A stretch of 64,000 nucleotides of DNA from Emiliania huxleyi CCMP1516 (taxonomy: Eukaryota; Haptophyta; Isochrysidales; Noelaerhabdaceae), in assembly GCF_000372725.1 (NCBI RefSeq), contig NW_005200249.1, positions 50,323-114,322 on the forward strand. Direction: 5' to 3'. The position numbers and the translations under genes are program-made. Within the stretch, counting starts at the first letter, position 1. Each line of letters opens with the position of its first letter. This document shows positions 52,256 to 61,751 of the stretch, piece by piece. Under the pieces are notes generated by a model. It ran no database searches and had not been told where the DNA came from. It was given only the letters and a program-made list of their open reading frames with translations.

Positions 52256-54925
52256 GGGCGACGCGCCCAAGGAGCGGCTCGAGGCGCTCACTACAGCCTA
52301 CCAGCGGCTGCTGCAGGAGGAATCGGCAAACCTCTCGGCTATCAGCCGCTCCTCCCTCGTCGCCATGTCGCGCGACGGCCTCAATGGCTGCTCGCGGGCC
52401 GACGCAGAGCCATGCGACGTCTTCGACTGTCACTTGACCGGCCTCATCGACTCGCAGGACCTCCCCACGCTGCGCATTGCCCTGCTCGACGCGGCTGGAG
52501 GTGGCGGCGGCGGAGCGGGGAGGGACTTTGACGCGGACGACCCCTCGACCTGGTGCGACGACCGGCTGCGGCGCCTCGACGCAGACTCGCTCGTGGCGCT
52601 GCGTCGCACGCTGGGCGGCGGCGCTGGCGCGGGCCTGCCCATCAACCAGCCGCTCTCGATCATCTCCCTTTTGGACGAGCAGGGCCAGCCTCGGCACGGC
52701 GGGCAGGACATCTCGACCTTCTTCTTCCCGTTCGACAAGCACGCGCTGACCCACTCCAAGGACGCCATCAACGACTTCGTCCTGCTCGCCTCCGCCTTTG
52801 ACTCGCCCACTCCGCACAACAGCAGGGAGCGCCTCGCGGCGCTGCGGGAGCACCTCTGGCCCAAGGAGGCCTCGCCCATGCACACGCTGCGCGTGTCGCC
52901 GCTGCACTGCCTCACGCTCCCAGACGCCGCGCGGGCGCGCGCCGGCATCCCGACGCACGCCGCCTTTTACGCGTTCTGCCACCCTCCCGACGCGTCTTCC
53001 GAGGCGGAGGGTAGCTCGGTGACGGCTAAGGCGGCGGAGGAGGCGGCGGCGGTGGAGCGGACCGCGACGAAGGTTGTGCCGGGGCTGGCTGCGTCGGACC
53101 CGCTCGTCGCCTGGCTGCTGACGGGGGCGTACGTCTACTTTGACTACAAGTACGACATCGTCGCCGTCAACGCCATCTCCTTCTCGCCGGAGGGCGGCAG
53201 CTCCGCCCTCTTCCTCGGGCCGGCCTGCCCGCTGCCCGCGACGGCGATCGAGCCGCTCTTCGACGGGCAGCGGTGGCGGCGGCTCCCGGCGGCGGTGGCG
53301 GCGGCGGGGCTCGGCTTTGCTCGGATGGCGTGGGTCACTCCGTCGGAGTTCCTCGGCGACACGATCTACTCCAAGTCGGGCGGGCTCGCGCTGCTGCACG
53401 AGGACGACATCGACCGCCTCGAGGACGTGTCCAAGGACGGCCGCTTCGACGTGGTGCGCACGACGCGCAAGGGCAGGTCGCGCTACTTCCCCATCGTGCG
53501 CAACGAGCCCCTGCTGGAGCACCCCACCATCCGGCTCCGGGAGGGCGGCAAGTCTAAGCCTCTCGCCGTCAAGCGCGCGCTGCTGCACGCGTGGCCTCCC
53601 GAGGACGGCCTCGCCGCGGTGCGCCACTTCGCGAGCACCTTTGCCGACGCGCGGATGCGGCCGACGCCGTACATCGCGCCTCTCTTCATCCACGAGATCT
53701 CGAGCCAGCGCGGCGCGGCCGTGGGCGCCGCGCGGTCGGCAAAGTTCATCGAGCCGACGCAGGCAACGTTCGACGAGGGGCGCAGCGCGGCGGTCGGGCT
53801 CGAGAAGGCGCTCGTCAAGGAGGGGTTCGACTTCGACGCGCGGTGTGACCTCCTCGGCGTCACCGAGAAGGCGGCGCTCGAGAAGTGGTCGAGCAGAGGG
53901 CTCCAGGACGGCAGGGACGCGCGCTGGCTCGAGGCGGTGCGCGCCGAGACCATGCGGCTCGTCGCCACGCAGGGGGGGGAGGGGGCGGCGGGCGAGGGCG
54001 ACGCGGCGCCGCTGTCCCTTGAGGCGCTGCACCGGGCGGTGCCGTCGGCCCTCTGGCTGGCGGCGCCGGGCGGCGAGGCGGCGGCTGTGGCGAGCGAGGC
54101 GCGTGCCGGTGCGCGGGCTGCTGCCCTCGACGGGCGGTGTGGACGCATCCTCGACACGTCCCTCTCTAGGCGGAGGCATTGCTGCGCGAGCTGAGGCGGA
54201 ACGTGGAGTACGTCCTCGACGAGGAGGCGCGCGAGGAGAAGGCGCGCGCGGCACGCCCGGGTGCGGGGTTTGGGGCCCGAGCGTGGGGTTGAGGTTGCCC
54301 CCGCTGCGGCCGGCAGGTGAGCGGCAACGACGCGGCGGGGAGCGCGGTGCTGCGCGATGCGGGCAACTTGAATAAGAGGCTGGCCGATTTTGTGGCGATG
54401 ACGCCGGCGCGCGTCGCGGAGCTCACTTGGAGTGAGGTGGCGGCGCTGCGGCTCTACACGTCGTCGACGTTCCGGCTGATCAACGGCCCGCTGCGCGCAA
54501 AGCTGAAGCCGCACCCGCTGGCCGCGACGGCGATGCTCGTCTCGAACGCGCTCAAGAAGATGCGCGCCAACCACATGGACGCGGTGGCGAAGTTCCGGCC
54601 GACCTTCTTGTGGCGCGGCATGCGGGACATGGCCGTGGAGGAGAACTTTTTGCTGCAGGGCGGCACCGAGCTCGCCTGCATGAGCAGTTCGGCGAGCCTG
54701 GCGGTGGTGGGCGCGTACGCCGCCTCCTGCACGCCGCTCCTCTTCCGGATCAAGGTGGACTCGCCGATGGAGCAGGGGGCCGACGTGAGCTGGGTGTCGC
54801 TCTACCCGGGCGAGGCCGAGTACCTCTACCCTCCCCTCACCTTTGTCAAGCCGCTTTTCGTGCAGGACATCAAGGACGTGGACAAGGGCCGCGTGGTGAC
54901 TGTGAAGCCGTCCTTCCCGAGCTGA
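51903..54925 (+). CDS. ADP-ribosyltransferase-like protein (R-S-E class) with coiled-coil N-terminus
   Basis: ATG 51903; exons 51903-54110, 54170 to about 54240, and 54317-54925. The N-terminus has a coiled coil (AAALKEQDERIKELEAEVAA) and four tandem 16-aa repeats (HPASDVSQGEQAVRTV). A large middle region (CDVFDCHLTGLIDSQDLPTL; ISTFFFPFDKHALTHSKDAI) is found in algal proteins but unnamed by me. The C-terminal ART domain reads LRLYTSSTFRLINGPLR, FLWRGMRDMAVEENFLLQGG, TELACMSSSASLAVVGAYAA, VSWVSLYPGEAEYLYPPLTF, giving Arg, S-x-S and E-x-E positions of mono-ADP-ribosyltransferases. Target unknown; related domains act in defence, signalling or as effectors. Intron 1 has a GC donor (GGT|GCGCGG). 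Confidence 0.78.
52041..52230 (+). repeat. 48-bp coding tandem repeat
   Basis: Four near-identical units containing GCCAGCGACGTGTCACAGGG, in frame in the ADP-ribosyltransferase gene (16 aa each). The duplicated arm at 55.4 kb has a single unit, so the expansion came after the duplication or was lost there. Confidence 0.95.
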
Positions 54926-55418
54926 GGGAGGCGCTGTGGCGACGGGCGGCTCTTGCCGAACGACTCGGCGGTTGAGCGTGGCCGCGTGTTGAGTGCGCTG
55001 AGCGGCGATGCGCCCGCGCCTTGGCGGCGTGTGGAGCGGCTAGCGCCCGTCCCGCCGACGGAGGCTGTCCGCCGTCGTTTTCGCGCAACGCGAGGGGGTG
55101 TTATTATGGATCAGCAGAGAAGAGAGAAATAAATATGAGAATTTTGAGAATATGTGGCAATATATATCTCGAGGGCGCGAGAGAGGCGGCCGCGTCCCCG
55201 GCCTCCGTACCGCGAGCCCCCGCGAGGGCCTCTCCGGCCCGAGTCCCCGACACGCAGGTCGTGTGCCACTCGTGCCAGGTCGCAGCGCGTCCGCGCGTGA
55301 CACCCCGCGTGTGACACACCAGGCGCGTATAGGTGTGTGCCGCCGCCAGTCGCGAACCCTGGGTCAAAAGGATTCTTTTCTTCGCTCTCGCCCGCTCACC
55401 GCCACCCCGCCCCCCGGC
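54926..55418. other. Intergenic, 3' flank of the ADP-ribosyltransferase gene
   Basis: Contains an AT-rich stretch (AATATGAGAATTTTGAGAAT) near 55130. No gene seen. Confidence 0.5.
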
Positions 55419-55927
55419 CGCCGAGAGCAGAGCCAGAGGAGCGGTCGTCCACCGCGGAGGTGCGAACCGCTTGCTGTTGCTCCCCCTGTGACACGTCGCT
55501 GGCGCGGGTGCACTGCACGGCCGAGGGCTGCCACCTCCGCTTCAGGCTCCTTGATCCGCTCATCCTGCTCTTTGAGGGCGGCCGCGAGAGGCTCGCTGCG
55601 GACGCGCGTCCGTCCTCGTCGAAGGGCGAGAGCAGAAGAGGGGCATGTTCGGTTCTGGTTGCGCTTGCTTGTGCGAGCTACCTCCAGCGCGAGTGCTTGA
55701 CCTCCACTGCGAGCCACTGAGCGCCCTTGTCGGCGTCTGGAACGAGGCCGTTACGAGCGGGATTTTCTCTTTTTGCTGGATTTCTTTTCCGTCACGCTGT
55801 CGATTCTTTTTCTAGCCTGTCTCGGCGGCCGCAATGCTGCCCAGCTCGGCGCCGCTCCACGAGGCGCTCGGCCTCGGCGGCTTCAACTTCGACAACACGC
55901 GACGGTCCGCGCGCCACCCTGCAGGAG
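55419..55927 (+). repeat. Inverted duplication, arm B
   Basis: Partner of 51623-52255. On its minus strand it carries a decayed copy of the ADP-ribosyltransferase first exon (EPLAAALKEQDERIKEPEAE, about 55618). On its plus strand it carries the live first exon of the proteasome beta-2 gene at 55834. Confidence 0.93.
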
Positions 55928-57341
55928 ACAGCCTAGATCTGCCAGCAGTGGTGCTGACTGCTGGCGCTCTGACGTCGCAGGAACCAGGTCCTGGGTGCGC
56001 AGGGTGTCGCTGCGCCGCGGGTGAAAAAGACGGGCACCACGATTGTCGGCGTCGTCTACAAGGCTCGCCGCTCGCGCGCTGTATCTCGCGCGCGCCGGCT
56101 TGCGCCCATCTCCCGCGCCTCTGCCGCCGCAGGACGGTGTGGTTCTCGGCGCAGACACGCGCGCGACTGAGGGAGAGACGGTGTGCGACAAGAACTGCGA
56201 GAAGATCCACTACATTGCGGACAATATCTGGTGCTGCGGCGCCGGCACCTCCGCCGACACCGAGGCGACCACGCAGCTCGTCTCGTCGCAGATTGAGCTG
56301 CACCGGCTTGCGACTGGCAAGGTGCCCCCTCTCCTCCTCAACGCCTTCCCTCTCGCCTCCCGCCCGCTATGCTCCCGCCGCCGCCCTCGTGCTCGGCTCC
56401 GCTCTGACCGCAGCCCTGCCTCCTCCAGGCGCCGCGCACCATCACCGCGCTCACGATGCTCAAGCGCAAGCTGTTTCAGTACCAGGGCAACATCTCTGCC
56501 GCGCTCGTGCTGGGCGGCTTCGACTGCAACGGGCCCTCCCTGTACACCGTCTACCCGCACGGCTCCACCGACTCGCTGCCCTACGTCACGATGGGCTCCG
56601 GCTCGCTCGCTGCGATGGCGCGCTGCGCCGCCCTCTCCCTCCTCCTGCCCGCCACTGCCACCGCCGCCGCTGCCACCGCCGCCATAGCCACCGCCGACGC
56701 GTCCCGCTGCCGTCGGCCCATCGCCCTCGACGCTTCCACCACGCACCCACATAGCCGCTGCCCTCCGTCACCCCTCCGCCGCCGCCCCTCCCTCACCTCG
56801 CGCCCCTTTGCTCCGCCTCCCCAGGCCGTCTTCGAGGCGGAGTACAAGGATGCCATGAGCGTGGAGGAGGCGAAGGCGCTGGTGCAGGCGGCCATCATGA
56901 GCGGCATCAACAACGACCTCGGCTCGGGCGGGTCCGTCGACATGCTCGTCATCAACAAGGACGGGAACACCGTGCTGCGCAACGTTGTCCGGCCAAACGA
57001 GCGCAAGTTCCGAAAGGTGCGGCGTCTGCCGCTCCCCCGTCTCTCTCTCTGCCGGTTCTCTCTCTCTCTCTCCTCCCTCTGTCTCTCCCGCCTCTCTCCC
57101 CCTCCCCGCTGCCGCTCCCCGCTCCCCCACCCCGCTCCACCGCCTCCCTCCCCGCCGCTCCCTCAGCACGTCCTCTCCTGCCGCCCCTCTCACGCCCCTC
57201 CCCTCCCGGCCGCACCAGGCGGGCGGCTACTCCTTCCCAAAGGGGACGGCCAAGGTGCTGACGCAAACCTTCACGCCGCTCTCCTCCCTCCCCATCGACG
57301 TGACCACCACGCGCTCGCCAGCAGCCATGGAGGTCGGATAA
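55834..57341 (+). CDS. PSMB7: 20S proteasome subunit beta-2 (PSMB7-like)
   Basis: Six exons: 55834-55904, 55981-56062, 56133-56321, 56429-56617, 56825-57016, 57219-57341; 281 aa. Spliced product: [18 protein letters not shown], then [20 protein letters not shown] with catalytic Thr1 after [102 protein letters not shown]. This is the trypsin-like catalytic subunit; the propeptide is removed before Thr. Two introns have GC donors (AAG|GCTCGC, ATG|GCGCGC). A GATTCTTTTTCTAGCC element lies 40 bp upstream of the ATG, inside the duplicated arm. Confidence 0.95.
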
Positions 57342-57952
57342 CCCGGCTGCGCCCGCGCCAAGGAAGAGCCACCCTCCCCTCGCGCCTCTGCTGAGGTCGC
57401 TCCCTCGCCGCTCCCCCCACCCGTTGGGCTCGCGCCGTGCTCGGGCCGGGTACGCACGCCACGGACACGCGCGCGTGGCGGTCTCGGTTTGGGGAGGCGG
57501 AGGCGGCGCGCGAGCTCTAGCGCGGGGTCAGCGGGGAGCCGTGCCCGCGCCGCCGCGGCCGCGCGGGGCTCGCTCGGTCATCTCCTTCACATTCGATTTC
57601 ACCTTCCTTGTTTTGCACGTTTTCGACGTTGGGGGCTCACAACGGACTCTCCGCCCTATTGGCAAGTGTTACATCGCATTTCTTGTACAATAACACGGGC
57701 TGAAGAAGATACCACTGCACCGCGCACACACACGGGTACGTGAAAGACAAGCGGGATCTGACACAGGTGCGGTGCGGCGGGCTCTCAGCGTCGCTCTCTC
57801 TTCTTTGGAGGCGCGGCCGCGCCGGACGTACGAGGGGAGGGGTGTCCCTCGGACGGGGCCTCGAGCCCGCGCGCTGGGCGCGAGCAACAGAGAGCCACCG
57901 GCGAGGCAAGTGGGTGGCATGGGGCATGGGAAGTAAGTTCGACGAGGGGGGC
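57342..57952. other. Convergent 3' intergenic region
   Basis: 610 bp between the proteasome gene (+) and the Mpv17-like gene (-). No gene recognised. Confidence 0.5.
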
Positions 57953-58798
57953 TCATATGCTGCCGCCCTCCGAGACGGACGAGCAGTAGGCGCTCCAAAA
58001 GACGGAGTTGACCGACACCCAGAGGACGTGGTAGGGCGGCGGCACCACCGTGAAGGTGAGCGCGTGCACCGCCGTCCACGCCACCACGTTCGCTCGCAAG
58101 GTGGGCGCGAGGTGCTCCGAGCAGACGGCCTGCCGCAAGGCGTCGTGCGGCGTCGCGGCGCGGCCCTGGAAAAGGTCCGTCCAGGCGAAGAAGCCGACGA
58201 GGACGGGCGCGTACGCGACGTGGTCGAGCGCGATCTTGAGCCCCACCGCGTGCATCGGATTCCGCAGCACAACCGCCCTCTCCAGCCAGTTGTACCAAAA
58301 GTGGTTGAACGGCCCTGCGCAGACGCCGCCCCAGCCAGCCATCACCGCGGTGCGGCGCAAGTCGCAGCCGCCGCCGCCGGAGGAGGAGGAGGGGCCGGCG
58401 GAGGAGGCCTCGGCGCGCGGCGCGGACGCGACGGACTGCGCCAGGAGGTCTCCGATGGCTGCAAGCACCGCCGTGGTAACTGCTCTCGTCAGCAGCGGCC
58501 GCTCGGTGTTTGCTCTCGCGTACGCGTCGGCGGCGCGGTGGACAGAGGAGGGCACGGCCGAGCGGGCGCGAAGCCCGAGCATGTAGGACGCGCCCGCCGC
58601 CGCCGACGCCAGCTGCAGCGCATACCTGTACTCGTGCGGCGTCTCGGAGACCACGTAACCGTGCGGCGCCCACGGCGGCTGCGCGCCAGTCGCCTTGCGG
58701 CGAAGCGGCGCGCGAAATGGGCGGCCACGGCGCGTGGTTGGCTGCCGAGGGATGCCGCCGCGGATGAGGCGCGTGACGTTTGAGTTTCTATTCAACAT
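57953..58798 (-). CDS. Mpv17/PMP22-family membrane protein
   Basis: Intronless, 281 aa from the ATG at 58798. After a basic N-terminal stretch (possible mitochondrial or plastid targeting: RLIRGGIPRQPTTRRGRPFR) the family signature follows: ERPLLTRAVTTAVLAAIGDL, LAQSV, DLRRTAVMAGWGGVCAGPFN, HFWYNWLERAVV, KIALDHVAYAPVLVGFFAWT and VVPPPYHVLWVSVNSVFWSA. Four hydrophobic segments are expected. Members sit in inner mitochondrial or peroxisomal membranes and are linked to channel activity and redox balance. A GAAATTCTTTTCTGGG element lies about 70 bp upstream on the coding strand. Confidence 0.88.
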   Translation of the reverse strand: MLNRNSNVTRLIRGGIPRQPTTRRGRPFRAPLRRKATGAQPPWAPHGYVVSETPHEYRYALQLASAAAGASYMLGLRARSAVPSSVHRAADAYARANTERPLLTRAVTTAVLAAIGDLLAQSVASAPRAEASSAGPSSSSGGGGCDLRRTAVMAGWGGVCAGPFNHFWYNWLERAVVLRNPMHAVGLKIALDHVAYAPVLVGFFAWTDLFQGRAATPHDALRQAVCSEHLAPTLRANVVAWTAVHALTFTVVPPPYHVLWVSVNSVFWSAYCSSVSEGGSI

Positions 58799-59146
58799 GA
58801 ATCTAGAGCCCGGGAAGGTGTTCGTCGAAGGAGTCGGGATGTTGATGTGCGGCCTTGTTTTCCCAGAAAAGAATTTCGCAGAAAATTCGCGCTTTTTTTT
58901 CTTTGGAGCTTGTGTGGCGCTGCACGCCTCCGAGCGGGGGCGGGGTCTGCCCGTCGGGTTGCTGCCCTAATCCCACCAGGGGTTGAATGCTCTATTTATT
59001 TAGGGGCTGCTCCTGAATTTGGAACCGTCCTTAGGTCTGCTGAAAGAACTTGAAACGCGGAAACCTAAGATAAAAGAAACGCAACACGGACGTAACGGCG
59101 CAGCCAGCACGGGAGGCGAGAGAGAGAGCCGCCTCTGCCTGCGAAA
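58799..59146. promoter_or_regulatory. Divergent promoter region
   Basis: 348 bp between the divergent starts of the Mpv17-like gene (-) and a small ankyrin gene (+). It contains AGAAAAGAATTTCGCAGAAA and CTATTTATTTAGGGG, the most AT-rich part of this neighbourhood. Confidence 0.55.
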
Positions 59147-59713
59147 ATGCGCTCCGCCCCTCCGGAGCACCTCGCCTGCGCCGCGCTGCTCGCGGCGGCC
59201 GGCTGCGCGATCGCCGCCGCCCGTCGGAGGACGGAGCGGCGAGAGCGGCAGGTGCGGCTCGTGCGGGCCTGCAGGGCGGCGGACGCCGGGGCGGTGGCGG
59301 TGCAGCTCCGTTCGGGCGCAGATCCCAACGCCGAGGACACCCAGGGCTGCCTGCCGCTGGTGGCGGCGGCATCGTGCGGCCGCCTGGACGCCGTTCGCGA
59401 GCTCCTCCGCGCGGGCGCCGACATCAATGCGCTCGACGCCGGCGGGGTGGGCTGCTGCGCCTTGTTTGCGGCCTGCATGCGCGGCCACCTTCGCGTCGTG
59501 GAGGAGCTGTGCGCGCGCGGCGCGTCTCGCGACGCGCACAAGGCGGGCCATTGGAGCGATCTCGACCTGCATCTGGCGGTGGAGGAGGAGCTGAGGGACC
59601 TCCGAGCGGCAGAGGAGGGGCAGCAGTCGCTGGCGTTCCATCCAAGCACCGTGTCCGTCAGCGCGGTGCTGGAGTGGCTGCGCACGAACCCGGTGCCGCG
59701 TGGGCTCAAATGA
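59147..59713 (+). CDS. Small ankyrin-repeat protein with N-terminal membrane anchor
   Basis: 188 aa, intronless. MRSAPPEHLACAALLAAAGC followed by AIAAARRRTERRER suggests a signal-anchor. Then about three ankyrin repeats: DAGAVAVQLRSGADPNAEDT, GCLPLVAAASCGRLDAVREL, LRAGADINALDAGGVGCCAL. The C-terminal 60 residues are helical (VEEELRDLRAAEEGQQ) and not recognised. Likely a protein-binding adaptor. Confidence 0.75.
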   Translation: MRSAPPEHLACAALLAAAGCAIAAARRRTERRERQVRLVRACRAADAGAVAVQLRSGADPNAEDTQGCLPLVAAASCGRLDAVRELLRAGADINALDAGGVGCCALFAACMRGHLRVVEELCARGASRDAHKAGHWSDLDLHLAVEEELRDLRAAEEGQQSLAFHPSTVSVSAVLEWLRTNPVPRGLK

Positions 59714-60457
59714 CATCCCGCGAGAGCTATTCGCCCACAGCTCTGACCTCTGAGCTCGACCGAGTCCGAGAGGAGTCGCAGCATGCGCGATGGATCCCGC
59801 GCCCGCCGCGCCACTGCGAGAGCCAGGCGTGGCGTTGTCGTTGGCAGTTTCCAGGGTTCGGGCTCCTTGCCGTCTAGGGGGTCTAGGCATCCCAAAACTC
59901 GCGAAAAATCGGCCCGCAAGGTCCGCGCGAGGCTCGCACGGCAGTCCACAGAGGCGGCGAGACGAGGCACGAGCGGGGCGGAGCACGGGACGTTGCGGAG
60001 ATCAGCTCAGGAGGATGTACGAACTACGATCTACGAAGAGATTAGGAGCAGCAGGGACCCGAGGGACCATGTGGAAGACGGCTAGTGCTAGTCCCCCATC
60101 GGGAGGACGACCCCGGCTAGTCGCCGACCACACCCACAAAGAACCCTGCACAAAGATCGCAAGGGCGGGGACCTGTTCCTTTTCACCCATCTCACACTAC
60201 ACTCTACAGTTGGTTTTTTTATTTATTTATTTTAAGGCTCGAGGTACGAGGATACACCCTACCACGTACCCCTCTAAATCTGGAGCCGTCGCGGGGCGGT
60301 TACTGGCCCGCCCCACGGCTTTACCTACCTATGAGCTATGTGTCAACACCCGTCCCAACCCGGAGGTCTTTTGCCCGGGCAGACCCCCGTAGACGGCAAG
60401 GAGACGAACCCACCCCGCCGCTTCGCTCCGCTCCCCACGCTCCACGAAACGGCACGA
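59714..60457. other. Intergenic
   Basis: About 740 bp. Contains a TTTTTTTATTTATTTATTTT run near 60215; no gene seen. Confidence 0.5.
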
Positions 60458-60882
60458 ATGGCGCTGCAGTCGCCGCTCTACACCCTCGCAGCCCTGCCTT
60501 GGCTCGTGCTCTCTCCCCTCAACGTGATCAAGCTGCTCCTCAACACCGTCTCTCCGACCGCCCACCTCTGGGTAGCGCCATTCGCAGATGCTCGTGGCGG
60601 TGGCGCTCCGCGGCCGACCAACCGTCCGCCTGCCGCAGGTGCCCAAGGAGACGGAACAGTGCCAGGCCGGCTGCGGCATCGCGCGGATGTGGGCCACACT
60701 CTTCTGGTCGCAGCAGTTCTGCTGGGCCTGCGCGCTGCTGTACACGCGGCACGCGCCGCACCAGGAGGGGCTCATTCTCTTCGGCGCCGTCACCAAACTC
60801 ATGGTGGCTTGCCTCCTCCTCAACGGGCGCACAACTCCTCCGAGACGCCTCGAGACCGCCTACCCAACGCCACGTCCGAGCA

Positions 60883-60947
<65 letters not shown>

Positions 60948-61241
60948 CTTCGCTCCCCAGAATCGGCGCCGCCGCCGCCCTCCTCCCCTGCTGCCTGCCG
61001 GCCTGCGCCTGCAGCCGCAGCTCGCTGCCGCCCTCCGCCACCGTAGGTACATGAGCGGTGTGGTGCACTGGCCCATTGGCCAGGCGTCGACGCACGCAGG
61101 CGGCAGCCCCTGCACTAGGCTAGCGCTCTTCACAGCACTAGGCGTGAATAGGCCGCCGCCGCGTGGGAGGGCGTCTTTGCGCTGCTGATGCTGCTCGACG
61201 TGCGATCCGCACAGATGCGCCGCCCGCGCAAGGAGCGCTAG
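60458..61241 (+). CDS. Small multi-pass membrane protein, unknown
   Basis: Four exons inferred. MALQSPLYTLAALPWLVLSP, LNVIKLLLNT, then (after a roughly 40-nt intron) MLVAVALRGRPTVRLPQVPK and WATLFWSQQFCWACALLYTR, GLILFGAVTKLMVACLLLNG, then YMSGVVHWPIGQ, and last exon 61152-61241 AAAWEGVFALLMLLDVRSAQ with stop TAG 61239. Four hydrophobic helices. The third intron carries a (CT)n microsatellite; the last intron ends CTCTTCACAGC...GTGAATAG. I do not recognise the family. Confidence 0.6.
60887..60945 (+). repeat. (CT)n microsatellite
   Basis: About 30 CT units in an intron of the membrane-protein gene. Confidence 0.97.
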
Positions 61242-61751
61242 CTGCGTGCAGAGGACAGGAGAGGCGCGGGGTGTGCTGCGCACGTTAGGAGAGATTATAG
61301 ACGATTAGAAAAAATACTGACGTATGTAGTATCATGGAAACCCCACAAAAAGAAGCGGCGACGGCGCACCGGAACGCCCCCCGTGCTCGTCAAGCCTCCA
61401 CGCCGGGGGCTCGCGCGTCGCGGCGGGGCGCCTCGCGGGGCCGGGGGGGCTGCGGGGGCTCCTGCCTCCTCCACCGACCACCGACTTCTCCATCGGCACC
61501 GCTCCACCTCCAGCTCCACGGCGCCACGCAGAGCCAGAGGGGCGCAGCCGCAGGGCGAAGGCCTCGCCGGCCGCCCCGCGCCCGGGGGAACATAATCGGC
61601 AACACATAAGTGCAAAGAGGAGACCCCACGCGTCGACTGGCGGAACGGGGTGGCGGCAATGTGGGCGAGCATCGGTCCGTGCGGCTTGGACGTGGTAGCA
61701 ATTCAGGCAGAGCGTAGATGCGCTTGGGCGCTGATGGCCGCGTCTGTCGTT
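61242..61751. other. Convergent 3' intergenic region
   Basis: About 510 bp between the membrane-protein gene (+) and the PhyH-like gene (-). No gene recognised. Confidence 0.5.
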
